NCBI RefSeq assembly: GCF_004331645.1
Contig: NZ_SJSK01000001.1
Coordinates: forward strand, 558,001-622,000
Direction of reading: 5' to 3'
Length of the DNA: 64,000 nucleotides
Source of the DNA: Pedobacter frigiditerrae
GTDB taxonomy: Bacteria > Bacteroidota > Bacteroidia > Sphingobacteriales > Sphingobacteriaceae
Shown: in pieces, positions 19,829 to 29,800 of the stretch
How positions within the stretch are numbered: position 1 is the first letter of the stretch
Layout of the letters: the number at the start of each line of letters is the position of its first letter
Position numbers and translations under genes: made by a program
The notes under the pieces: model-generated
What the model saw: only the letters and a program-made list of their open reading frames with translations
Database searches by the model: none
What the model was told of the DNA's origin: nothing

Positions 19829-21169
19829 ATGCTAAAACACCTTGTTTTTTGCTTCGGCTTTATAACAGTTTTTAATTCAGTTAGTGCCCAAAACCCATTA
19901 ATTAATAGCCAATATACTGCAGATCCATCTGCTAGGGTTTTCGGTGATAGGGTGTACATTTACCCTTCTCATGATATCATAGCAACAAAGGAAAAAGGAA
20001 GACTGGGGTGGTTTGCAATGGAAGATTATCATGTCTTTTCATCTGCTAACCTTATCGATTGGACAGATCATGGTGTAATTGTAACGCAAAATAATGTCTC
20101 TTGGGTAAAACCAAACAGTTATAGCATGTGGGCACCAGACTGCATAGAAAGAAATGGGAAATATTACTTCTACTTTCCAACAACTCCAAAGGATACCATT
20201 GCTTATGGTAAGGGGTTTACCATTGGCGTAGCAGTTTCCAATAGACCTGAAGGTCCATTTATACCGGAAAGTACACCGATTAAAAATGTTAAAGGGATAG
20301 ATCCAAATGTCTTTATCGACAAAGATGGGCAAGCTTATCTTTACTGGTCAGGCGGTAACATATACGGCGCAAAACTCAAAGAAAATATGCTAGAGCTAGA
20401 ATCAGAAGTTAAAACGCTTGGCGATTTACCTACCAAAGGACTTAAAGAAGGCCCTTATATGTTTGAACGTAATGGGCTTTACTACCTTACCTACCCACAC
20501 GTAGAAAACAAAATTGAGCGGCTTGAATATGCCATTGGTAAACATCCCCTTGGTCCGTTTAAAGTAATGGGTGTTATCATGGATGAATCTGCGACAGGCT
20601 GCTGGACCAATCACCATTCCATTATCGAATTCAAGAAACAGTGGTATCTTTTTTATCATCACAATGATTACTCTCCAAATTTTGATAAGGCTCGATCTAT
20701 ACGAGCAGATAGTTTAACATTTAATGCAGACGGAACTATTAAAAAGGTTATTCCAACTTTAAGGGGAATTGGAGTTATTGATGCTAAGAAAACGATACAA
20801 TTAGACAGGTATTCTCAGATTAGTTCAAAAGGTGTGAGTATCGATTTTATAGATACTGCAGATAGATTTAAGGGTTGGAAAACAGTTTTTACCGAAAATA
20901 ATGCATGGTTGCAGTATAATACTGTTGCTTTTGGTAACAAGTCGTTGCACAATGTAAAGTTGAAGGCAAAATCAACTAAAGAGGTTTTAATTCAAATTCG
21001 CATTGGGAAACCTGATGGTCTTATGATTGCAGAAGTAAAAGTGCCGCAAAGCGAAAGCTTTATTGAAGTTAATGCTCCATTGTTAAAACGACAAACTGGT
21101 ATTCAAAATCTATTTATAGTAATGAAATCTAATGGCCATACTGAATTAGATTGGCTAACTTTCGAATAG
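19829..21169 (+). CDS. GH43 with C-terminal CBM6-like domain
   Basis: The 446-residue enzyme has a signal peptide ending VSAQ (21), a GH43 propeller with Asp32 (TADPSA), Asp158 (GIDPNVFIDKDGQ) and Glu207 (KEGPY), and a C-terminal CBM6-like beta-sandwich (about 325-446, ending TELDWLTFE). The C-terminal domain is more diverged than in the other CBM6 copies: the AETI/AETM strand motif is replaced by SKGVSIDFID. This gene ends the rightward operon, and its stop is 3 bp from the end of the convergent LacI gene, leaving no room for a terminator between them. Confidence 0.9.
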   Translation: MLKHLVFCFGFITVFNSVSAQNPLINSQYTADPSARVFGDRVYIYPSHDIIATKEKGRLGWFAMEDYHVFSSANLIDWTDHGVIVTQNNVSWVKPNSYSMWAPDCIERNGKYYFYFPTTPKDTIAYGKGFTIGVAVSNRPEGPFIPESTPIKNVKGIDPNVFIDKDGQAYLYWSGGNIYGAKLKENMLELESEVKTLGDLPTKGLKEGPYMFERNGLYYLTYPHVENKIERLEYAIGKHPLGPFKVMGVIMDESATGCWTNHHSIIEFKKQWYLFYHHNDYSPNFDKARSIRADSLTFNADGTIKKVIPTLRGIGVIDAKKTIQLDRYSQISSKGVSIDFIDTADRFKGWKTVFTENNAWLQYNTVAFGNKSLHNVKLKAKSTKEVLIQIRIGKPDGLMIAEVKVPQSESFIEVNAPLLKRQTGIQNLFIVMKSNGHTELDWLTFE

Positions 21170-21172
21170 CAA

Positions 21173-22210
21173 TTACACCACTTTTTGCTCTAAATAGGAT
21201 CTTGTCGATTGCCTATCCACAATAGTGGGTTCCACTATAATTTGTGTAAGCTTATCATAAGGATTTGCCTGTTTAATCATCTCTAGAAAAAGCTTTACGC
21301 ACTCTTTGCCAATTAAATCTGGGTGTTGGTCTACCGTAGAAAGGCTGGGACTTACGTAAGAAGAAAAAACTTCGTTTGCGAAACCCATAACCCCGATTAT
21401 TGGCGGTTCTAGACCAGCCTCTCTAAGTTTGCGAGCAACGCCTAAAGCGGTAAAATCATCTCCAGCAATAATTGCATCAGGTCTATTCTCATTTCTAAGT
21501 AGCTTGCTCACCCCAAACCTTCCATCTTTAATAGAAAGGCCGCCAAGAATGATATCCTCTTGGTAAATAGCCATGTTATTCATCCGTAACGCCTGTTTGT
21601 AGCCTTCTAGTCGTTCACCAAAAATTTTAATCTTATGACTGGTGGTTACAAAGGCTATTCTTTTATATCCTTTTTCAATGAGATGGCTTGCGGCTAAAAA
21701 GCCTGCCCTAAAATCGTTAATGGTTACAGTTGGTACTTTAAGGCTATCGTGTACCCTATCAAAAAGTATGAGTGGTTTATTCTGATTAATCACCTCTTGG
21801 AAATGGGAAACATCATCAGTAGTTTCTAAGGCAAGTGAGGCCATTATACCATCAACCTGTGTTTCTAGCAGCGTATTCAACCCCTTAACTTCCTTAGACC
21901 GTGATTCGCTTGATTGACATACAATGATGCTATAACCACTTTCCTTTAGCTCATCTTCAATGCTATGGATAATGGATGCAAAAAAATGGGCCTCAATGCT
22001 AGGCACAATTATCCCAATGATGTATGTTTTGCCAGATTTAAGTGCGGAAGCCAATTTATTAGGCCTATAATCAAGTTTGGCAGCCATGTCTACAACGGTT
22101 TTTCGCGTACTTTCGCTAGTTCCTGGAAAATCCCTTAATGCCCTCGAAACGGTAGAGACGGTTATGCCCAACGCACTAGCAATATCGTATATGGTAGTTA
22201 GCTTTTTCAA
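21173..22210 (-). CDS. LacI-family transcriptional regulator
   Basis: A 345-residue LacI/GalR protein with the helix-turn-helix at the N-terminus (IYDIASALGITVSTVSRALR, residues 7-26, then the hinge region NKLASALKSGKT) and a periplasmic-binding-protein-like ligand domain from residue 68. Such regulators bind a sugar and release, or gain, an operator. It lies downstream of GH43 and GH3 on the same strand (69-bp gap), so it probably belongs to that transcript. With the hybrid regulator nearby it gives the locus two independent inputs. Candidate operators are at 991-1004 and, weakly, 26615-26628. Confidence 0.93.
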   Translation of the reverse strand: MKKLTTIYDIASALGITVSTVSRALRDFPGTSESTRKTVVDMAAKLDYRPNKLASALKSGKTYIIGIIVPSIEAHFFASIIHSIEDELKESGYSIIVCQSSESRSKEVKGLNTLLETQVDGIMASLALETTDDVSHFQEVINQNKPLILFDRVHDSLKVPTVTINDFRAGFLAASHLIEKGYKRIAFVTTSHKIKIFGERLEGYKQALRMNNMAIYQEDIILGGLSIKDGRFGVSKLLRNENRPDAIIAGDDFTALGVARKLREAGLEPPIIGVMGFANEVFSSYVSPSLSTVDQHPDLIGKECVKLFLEMIKQANPYDKLTQIIVEPTIVDRQSTRSYLEQKVV

Positions 22211-22279
22211 TTTTTTGTTTGGGTTATTTAACTCTGTTTACACTAGCAATCTTGCTTTCTTGATATCTATTGATGGGCC

Positions 22280-23932
22280 TTATTTATTATAAACCGCATC
22301 ATTTCCACTATAATCTAGCCATTTGTACGAAGCTATATTTTTAGATGGCTCTCCAGATGAGGTTGCATACAATGCGAAAAGTGAGCCTACAAATCCACCA
22401 GCAGTTTGCGTACTTAAGAACTTCCCATCTGCTTTATCCTTTAGTAATTTCCATTTGCCAGAATTTTCTGAGAAATGAAAGCTGTAAAATTCTCTTTGCG
22501 CCTGGATCTTAAACTGAACTTTCTTGCCGCTAATTGGTGCTTCTGTTATCAAATCCATTGTCTTCGTTTTTGGATTACCTTGATAGAGTTGTACAACTTG
22601 TTTACCTTCTTTAATCGACTTACAGATGTAATAAAAATTGTATTCTCCTTGAAAGATGAGCATTCCAGCCTTTTCATTGGGTTTTTGTGCCTCAAATGTC
22701 ATCTCTGTGGTTGCGCTACCGGTTAAATGTTGCTGCCTTTTGCCAATAAACGCTGGGTTTCCTAAGCCCATGCAAGTTTCAGGTAGCAATTTCATGGTCA
22801 ATCCGTTTACCTTATCTAACTTATACCAACTTGTATCGTTAGTTCTCAGAAACAAAAGAGATTGATCAATCTTGTTTTCGAAAGTGGTCCTGTAGGCAAA
22901 ATTCCCACTTTGTGGTGGTGCAGTCTGTTTTACTTCTTTAAAACCAGCATTAAAATGGTAGGGTATCTCTTTTTGGTCAGGATTGATAATTGGCCAACCA
23001 TCTTCCCATTTTACTGGCGCAATAAAGGTTTCCCTACCCGTATTGTAATGGTTACCTTCATAAGGTCTAACAGCTAAAAAAACTGCATAGGTTTTGCCAT
23101 CTGGCCCTTCAACAAGTTCGGCATGGCCAGCAGAGGTAATCGGGTCTTTCCGATTGGGATCCAAGTCTCGTTGCGTTAAGATTGGATTTTTCTCATAAGG
23201 TATATACGGTCCTGTCGCATTTTTACTTCTCAAAATAACCTGTGAATGATTTACAGAAGTTCCCCCTTCTGCAGCACAGAGATAATACCAATTCTCACGC
23301 TTAAAGATATGTGGTCCCTCAATCCAAACAGGTTTTTTACTAATGTCTACACCTCCATTTACCAATTGTACTTCCTCGCCTATTACATTGAGCTTTACTG
23401 GATCAAATTCAAATGTGCGTATGGTACGGTGGCCAGGATAAAGCGATTTATTACCAGGAGGGTCACTATTATAGACAATATAAGCCTTGTCTTGATCGAA
23501 AAACAAGGAAGGATCAATTCCTCTAACCTTTGGAAGCCATACCGGATTACTCCATGGGCCTGCTGGGTTTTTAGCCGTCATCACGAAATTTCCATTTTTA
23601 TCGATATTGGTACAGGTCATGTAATAAGTACCCTTAAAGAAATTAATGGACGGAGCAAAAAGCCCCCTAGAGGTTTGGTCGCCAAAAAAAGTCATTTGAG
23701 ATGGTCTATCTATTACATTTCCAATCTGTTTCCAATTCTTCAAATCCTTGCTATGAAATACTGGAACACCAGGAAAGTAAGCAAAAGTGGAGTTTACTAG
23801 ATAGTAATCATCACCCACTTTAGTAACGCTGGGATCTGGATAAAACCCAGACATGATTGGATTTGTGAATTTAATTTGTGCCTGACATAAACCTGAGTAC
23901 AGGCCAATCAAAATCAAGATAATTTTTTTCAT
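22280..23932 (-). CDS. GH43 beta-xylosidase with C-terminal beta-sandwich
   Basis: The 550-residue enzyme has a signal peptide ending CQAQ (19), a GH43 propeller (about 22-330) and a C-terminal concanavalin-like sandwich (about 350-545). The signature GFYPDPSVTKVGDDYYLVNS is that of exo-acting two-domain GH43 beta-xylosidases. The triad is Asp33 (YPDPS), Asp140 (GIDPSLFFD) and Glu205 (IEGPH). It probably trims xylo-oligosaccharides or arabinosyl branches in the periplasm. It lies 47 bp after the GH3 gene and before LacI on the minus strand. An arabinofuranosidase activity is the main alternative. Confidence 0.92.
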   Translation of the reverse strand: MKKIILILIGLYSGLCQAQIKFTNPIMSGFYPDPSVTKVGDDYYLVNSTFAYFPGVPVFHSKDLKNWKQIGNVIDRPSQMTFFGDQTSRGLFAPSINFFKGTYYMTCTNIDKNGNFVMTAKNPAGPWSNPVWLPKVRGIDPSLFFDQDKAYIVYNSDPPGNKSLYPGHRTIRTFEFDPVKLNVIGEEVQLVNGGVDISKKPVWIEGPHIFKRENWYYLCAAEGGTSVNHSQVILRSKNATGPYIPYEKNPILTQRDLDPNRKDPITSAGHAELVEGPDGKTYAVFLAVRPYEGNHYNTGRETFIAPVKWEDGWPIINPDQKEIPYHFNAGFKEVKQTAPPQSGNFAYRTTFENKIDQSLLFLRTNDTSWYKLDKVNGLTMKLLPETCMGLGNPAFIGKRQQHLTGSATTEMTFEAQKPNEKAGMLIFQGEYNFYYICKSIKEGKQVVQLYQGNPKTKTMDLITEAPISGKKVQFKIQAQREFYSFHFSENSGKWKLLKDKADGKFLSTQTAGGFVGSLFALYATSSGEPSKNIASYKWLDYSGNDAVYNK

Positions 23933-23979
23933 ATATTATTTCTATGGGAATAGCTGTGCCCAAAGGGACATTATTTGTA

Positions 23980-26592
23980 TTAAAGTATGGTTATGGTTTT
24001 TTTAAGAAGATTGCCAGAAGTTGGGTTCATTTCATCAGGTTGTGACCCTCCAGCACTTATCACGAGTTTACCCTTTATCACCTGAGCAACCCCATCTTCT
24101 TTGATGAATGAAAGTTCCCTCGGCGAAAGGCTAAATTTTAGAACTTTACGTTCTCCAGGCTTCAGCACAATCCTCTCAAAACCTTTTAATGTTTTTATTG
24201 GAGATTTAACCTTTGAGTTCGGATTGCTGATGTAAAGCTGGACCACCTCCTCACCAGTAATATTACTTGTATTGGTTATCGCTACGCTTAAATTTAGCCT
24301 GGCACCTCCCTTAATCTGGGCGGGCATTATTAACTGCTCATACTTAAATGAACTATAGCTAAGTCCATATCCAAACCCATAAAGCGGTTTTCCAGAAAAG
24401 TACCTATATGTTCTGCCAGTCATTGAATAGTCTGAAAAGTTGGGTAAATCTGAATCGCTCGCATAAAAGGTAACAGGTAGTCTTCCTGCTGGATTATAGT
24501 CTCCAAAAAGCACATCAGCTACAGCAGTGCCGGCAGATTGCCCTCCATACCAACAATTGACTATGGCCGGAATATTTTCGGCTTCCCAAGGAATTGCAAT
24601 GGCGCTTCCTGTCATCATTACAAAAACCACTGGCTTTCCTGTACCGTGCAAGGCTTTCATTAAATCGGTTTGTACTTTTGGCAGCATGATAGAAGTTCTA
24701 TCGCCTCCGCTAAAACCGGGAAAATTAACCTTCATTTCTTCGCCCTCGAGTTGCGGAGATATACCGCCTACATACACAATTGCATCTGCATCTTTAATTC
24801 TTTCTACCAAGGCTATGAAGTTTGTCTTTTGGTAATTTCCAGCACTTAGCTTAATATTTGCTTTACCGTCGCCCTGCCAGTATTCTAGTACGATTTGGTA
24901 AGATTTACCTTTTTGTGCCAACAGTTTGTATTGTTGCGCTCCCCATCTATTTCTTGTCCAAGCATTAATCACTTCCTTACCATCAACCTTGAAACGGTAA
25001 CCATCATCACCCTCTATTTCGAAAGTAACTGGACCATCTGCATCTGACAAATAGTTAGTTGTATATCTTGCTGAAAAATTCCTGGCAACTATACCTTCGC
25101 CTACTTGCTGTCCTTCTTGCCAAGCATGTTCTAAACTTTGTTCTTGCCTTGAAACAGGATTACCTTTCAGTTCATTATTTGCAAAATATTCTGCCTTAAA
25201 ACCTTGCTTTCCATCAAAGCTGCATTGATTTGAATAGTTTCTATAAGCCAAAAGCGTATCATTGGTAAAGTTAATTGCCTTTTCATATACCACATTAGCA
25301 TTGGGCAGCTTTTCTTTAATACCTTGAAGAACCGTTTTAAGTACAGAAGGCGTACCATTGTAATTACCTAGTATGGCGATTGGGTTATCAGCATTGGGAC
25401 CTAAAACCACTATTTTTTTAACCGACTTGCTTAAGGGCAAGGTGTTGTTTTTATTTTTGAGCATCACTATTGATTGCCTAGCCATTTTCAGTGAATGGGC
25501 TTTGTGTTCATCGCTTTCAAGTACCGAAGATGAGGTTTGAGCATATTTAACCATCTCTTTTGGGTCGAACATACCTAGCTTGAACCTAGTCATGAAGAGG
25601 CGTTTTACAGAAACATCAATTTGGGATTCAAGCAGTTTACCTTCTTTAACCGCTTTTACGAGAGATTTGTAGGCGTCGGTTCCACATTCTACGTCGGTTC
25701 CATGTAAAACTGCATCTGCAGAGGCTGATGCAGCATCCTTATGTGTTTTGTGGTTCTTAAAAAAATCATCTATTCCCCAACAATCTGAGGTAACATATCC
25801 AGTAAAGTTCCATTGTTTGCGAAGGATATCTACCATTAAAAGATCACTGCCACAACAAGGTTGAGTTTGAAAGGCGTTATAGGCACACATTACTCCTTCA
25901 ACCTTACTCTCTACCACCAATTTTCTAAATGCCGGCAGATAAGTATCCCATAAATCGTACTTGCTAACTTCTGCATTAAAGACATGTCTATCAGGCTCTG
26001 GCCCACTGTGTACGGCATAATGTTTGGCACAAGCGGCAGCCTTTAGATATTTAGGATCATCACCCTGTAAACCTTTTACAAAAGAAGCACCCATTACCGA
26101 TGTCAAGTAAGGGTCTTCGCCATAGGTTTCTTGCCCACGGCCCCACCTTGGATCTCTAAAAATATTGATATTTGGTGTCCAGTAGGTAAGGCCAACATAA
26201 CGATCTCCGCTACGCCCCATTTCTATGGCTTTGTTATTTATTGCTCGCCCCTCCGATGCAGAATAGTCTGCCATTTTAAATAAAGACTGTTTATCGAAAG
26301 TTGCGGCCATACCAATTGCTTGGGGATACACAGTTACTTTGAATGGAGTTCTTGCAACTCCATGAAGCACCTCGTTCCACCAATCATAAGCAGGAATTCC
26401 CAATCTAGGAATGGCTGGAGCTGCATTAAGCATTTGTCCTACTTTCTCTTCCAAGGTCATTCTAGAGACAAGGTCATCAACCCTCTTCTTAAAATCGAGC
26501 TTAGTGTTTTGGAAAGGGTATTTGTTCTGTGCAATTACTGATAATGGTAGAGCAAGGAATAGACAGAGCGATATTTTGAGTTTGAATTTCAT
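23980..26592 (-). CDS. GH3 beta-xylosidase with inserted PA14 domain
   Basis: An 870-residue GH3 enzyme with signal peptide ending VIAQ (22). The order is GH3 barrel (about 28-350), an alpha/beta sandwich interrupted by a PA14 domain at about 455-605 (KAEYFANNELKGNPVSR opens it), the rest of the sandwich, and a fibronectin-III-like domain (about 765-865). The nucleophile is Asp270 in GYVTSDCWG. PA14 insertions of this kind are common in GH3 beta-xylosidases/glucosidases and shape the active-site entrance. It probably converts xylo-oligosaccharides to xylose. It is the first gene of the leftward GH3-GH43-LacI group. Confidence 0.93.
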   Translation of the reverse strand: MKFKLKISLCLFLALPLSVIAQNKYPFQNTKLDFKKRVDDLVSRMTLEEKVGQMLNAAPAIPRLGIPAYDWWNEVLHGVARTPFKVTVYPQAIGMAATFDKQSLFKMADYSASEGRAINNKAIEMGRSGDRYVGLTYWTPNINIFRDPRWGRGQETYGEDPYLTSVMGASFVKGLQGDDPKYLKAAACAKHYAVHSGPEPDRHVFNAEVSKYDLWDTYLPAFRKLVVESKVEGVMCAYNAFQTQPCCGSDLLMVDILRKQWNFTGYVTSDCWGIDDFFKNHKTHKDAASASADAVLHGTDVECGTDAYKSLVKAVKEGKLLESQIDVSVKRLFMTRFKLGMFDPKEMVKYAQTSSSVLESDEHKAHSLKMARQSIVMLKNKNNTLPLSKSVKKIVVLGPNADNPIAILGNYNGTPSVLKTVLQGIKEKLPNANVVYEKAINFTNDTLLAYRNYSNQCSFDGKQGFKAEYFANNELKGNPVSRQEQSLEHAWQEGQQVGEGIVARNFSARYTTNYLSDADGPVTFEIEGDDGYRFKVDGKEVINAWTRNRWGAQQYKLLAQKGKSYQIVLEYWQGDGKANIKLSAGNYQKTNFIALVERIKDADAIVYVGGISPQLEGEEMKVNFPGFSGGDRTSIMLPKVQTDLMKALHGTGKPVVFVMMTGSAIAIPWEAENIPAIVNCWYGGQSAGTAVADVLFGDYNPAGRLPVTFYASDSDLPNFSDYSMTGRTYRYFSGKPLYGFGYGLSYSSFKYEQLIMPAQIKGGARLNLSVAITNTSNITGEEVVQLYISNPNSKVKSPIKTLKGFERIVLKPGERKVLKFSLSPRELSFIKEDGVAQVIKGKLVISAGGSQPDEMNPTSGNLLKKTITIL

Positions 26593-26614
26593 TTTCCAAT
26601 TGATTTATTTGCCA

Positions 26615-26628
26615 TTGTATCGGTTTAT
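26615..26628 (-). promoter_or_regulatory. Weak candidate LacI operator upstream of the GH3 gene
   Basis: TTGTATCGGTTTAT has the ATCGGTT core found twice upstream of the first GH10 gene and sits 23 bp ahead of the GH3 start codon (26592), within the likely promoter of the GH3-GH43-LacI group. The flanks are only loosely palindromic. It would allow autoregulation by the LacI protein. The match is weak alone. Confidence 0.2.
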
Positions 26629-26789
26629 CTAGCGGGAATTAAGCCTTTTAAGCACAAATATTGATTTTCTCCTTTAATGCAATATGCCAAACAAGTAACA
26701 GGAATTTTTTGTAGTAATGGTCCATACGTATATTTGATTTATCCAAATCTAGTCCATGTTCAATAAATTGAATAGGTGATTTGTTCAAG

Positions 26790-26831
26790 AATAACCCACA
26801 AATGTTTTCTCTGTCAACATTGTAGGTTATT
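26790..26831 (-). terminator. Hairpin directly after the hybrid regulator gene
   Basis: AATAACCCACAAATGTT (26790-26806) pairs, with one mismatch and a bulge, with AACATTGTAGGTTATT (26816-26831). It begins 1 bp past the regulator's stop codon at 26833, which suits a terminator. The T-run after it on the minus strand is poor, so efficiency is uncertain. Confidence 0.5.
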
Positions 26832-26832
26832 G

Positions 26833-29800
26833 TTACGAATGATCTTTTTTATCCTTGCGCTTTGCATTGATATATTCTGAAGGAAGCATATTAAATTGAG
26901 CCTTAAAAAGCCTTGAGAAATAACTAGGCGTACCAAATCCTGTCATGTATGCAATTTGTGCAACATTATAATCACTTTTTTCCAATAGCTCTACAGCTCT
27001 TTCTAATTTAACTGATCGGATATACTCAATTGGTGTAAGACCAGTTATTTCCAATAGCTTATGATATAATGAGCCTCTGCTCATTCCAACATGCTTACTC
27101 AATTCTTCAACAGATAATTCTGGATTATTTAACTTCTCGTCTATATACTTTACGATTTTGCTCAATAACTTAACCTCGCTTGATTCGATTTCTATTTCCT
27201 TGGATTCAACTTTGACTTGTTTTGAATAAGCATTCTTTACTGATCGGTTGAACAGTAACAAATTCTCAATCTTTGCTTGTAGAATATCAAAATTAAAAGG
27301 CTTGGTAAGGTAATCGTTAGCTCCAGACTTCAGGCCTTTTATTTGGTCCTCTTCTCCACTAATTGCTGTAAGTAGAATTACGGGAATATGGCTGGTCCTT
27401 TTGTCGGCCTTGATTTTTTGACTAAGTTCGATACCGTTCATTTCTGGCATACTGATATCACTTACCACTAACTGAGGGTGTCCAGAAAGTGTTTTTTGCC
27501 ATCCTTCTTTCCCATTTGATGCTTCAATAATTTGGTAATAGGGTTGTAGGCTATCCCTTAAATGGAATCTAAACTCTTCATTGTCCTCTACTAAAAGAAC
27601 AGTTGCTATTTTTCCATTGGTAACTGCCGAACCTTGGTCAACTTCCGATTGGAAATCAGTCATCTCACCCAATACATAGTCATTGTTTTCAGAGCCAGAT
27701 ACTTGCTCTTGCTCTATTATCTCTACGGGTAGGGAAACCAGAAAAGTAGATCCTTTGCCAAGTTCACTTTCCAATGTGATCTCGCCTCCATGCAATTCTA
27801 TAAATTCTTTCACGATCGACAATCCAATCCCACTTCCTTGATTTAGAATCGAACTTACATTATTACCCATAAAGAAACGATCGAAGACCTTAACCTTGTT
27901 CTCAGGGGCTATCCCAATTCCCGTATCCGAAACTGCAATATCAAATATAGGTTTGGAGTTGCTAGGTGAAATTTGCAATGACATCCTTAAACTGACCGTT
28001 CCACCTTCTGGTGTAAATTTGAAAGCATTAGAGAGCAGATTGAATATAATCCGCTCCATTTTATCCTGATCAAAATAAGTTTGTAAACTAGGCGCATCAC
28101 TGCTCACTTGAAGAGAGATTTTTTTCCGATCGGAAAGGTCTTGAAAAGCTTCTGCTGCTTCCTTAACAAAGAGGATTAAATCGCCTTGGCTCAGGTTCAA
28201 TTTCAACTCTTGTTCTTCCATCTTTCTAAAATCGAGTAGCTGGTTAACAAGGTTCAGCAATCTACGGGCATTCCTCTTGATCATTTTTACCTGGCCAGAT
28301 ACATATTGATCTTGCTTAACAGAAAGCAATTTATCCACAGGGGCTAATATGAGTGAGATGGGTGTTCTAAACTCGTGGCTTAAGTTAGTGAGGAACTTGA
28401 TTTTTTGTATGTCTAATGCATGTGCACGTTCTGCTTCTCTTTGCTGCTGAAGTATCTTTTGTTGGATATTGATTTGCTCTTGCTCTAGCGCAAGTTGCCG
28501 TGTTATGCGTTGAATTCCTCTTCGTCTAATTGCAAATAACATAGTGCCAATTGCAATTACGTAAAAAGCATATGCATAAACAGTGCGCCATAGAGGGGGC
28601 TGCACATGTACGGATATAGAGGTTACCTTATTGCTCCAGGAACCATCGTTATTACTTGCCCTTACCTGAAAAGTGTAATTGCCTGGGTCTAGATTGGTAT
28701 AATAGGCTGTCTTTTCCCTTTCTACGTAATTCCATTTATCCTCAAGGCCTACAAGGCGGTAGGAGTAATTGTTTTGTTCAGGAGCTGTATAGTTCAGAGC
28801 TGTATAGCCGATGGAAAAGTTCTGACCGTAGTTTAAATCTATTTTTTTTGCAAATCCAATCTGTTCTTTAATAGGCGATTTTTCACCGGGAAGCACTACA
28901 ATGTTAGCGACCTTCAGCTCAGTAAGCAACACACTTGGGGCAGTTTTTGTAGCAGGTAAGTCCCTTGGAAAAAAGTAATTGAAGCCTTCTTGTCCACCAA
29001 AATAAAGTTCTCCGTCTGAAGTAGTAGTCCCAGAGCCTAGCACAAATGGGCTATCTTGTAATCCATTAGGGCGACCAAAGTTTTTGATTTTCTTGGTTTT
29101 AGGGTTAAGACTGCTAATTCCCCTATCCGTACTGAACCATATAACCCCAGCGTGATCTTCGAGTATCTTGTAGACAATTGGGCTTGGAAGACCATTCGAT
29201 TCGTTGAAATTGGTAAACCTACCAGTTCGAGGATCAAAAAAATCTAAGCCTCCACCATCTGTGCCTGCCCATAAATTGCCTTTACTGTCATGCAGTAAAC
29301 TCAACACCACATCATTAGAAAGCCCACTATTTGCCTTATTATATAGTTTGAACTTTCCTGTTTTATGCTGATAAACGGCTATTCCAGTTCCATTGGAGGC
29401 CAACCAGATGTCTCCTTTGGCATCCTCTGAAATGGCACGCATGTATCCATTGCTTGGCAGTAACATAGGAGGGATAAGATAGGTTCCATAACGTGTAAAA
29501 AGATTGGTCTTTGGATTGTATACATTAACTCCATTTCCATTTGTACCTATCCAAATCATTCCTCTACTGTCTTCTTTCACGAAGAAAATATCATTCTGGC
29601 TCAAATCACTGGCTAAAGGGCCAGCTAGAAATTGCTTATAGCTTTTTGTTAACATATTATAACAGAATAGCCCATCCTGATAAGTCCCTATCCACAAAAA
29701 ACCACGAGTGTCTAAGTCAAGTGCAAGTATGGAAAGTGGGTTCCCAGAATTATCAATCTTGCTCTTCACATTAATATGTTCAAAAAGCCCACTGCTCCTA

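Noticed and set aside
23246-23800. 184-residue plus-strand frame inside the GH43 at 22280
   Set aside because: Antisense to a conserved catalytic domain, with no signal or motif of its own.
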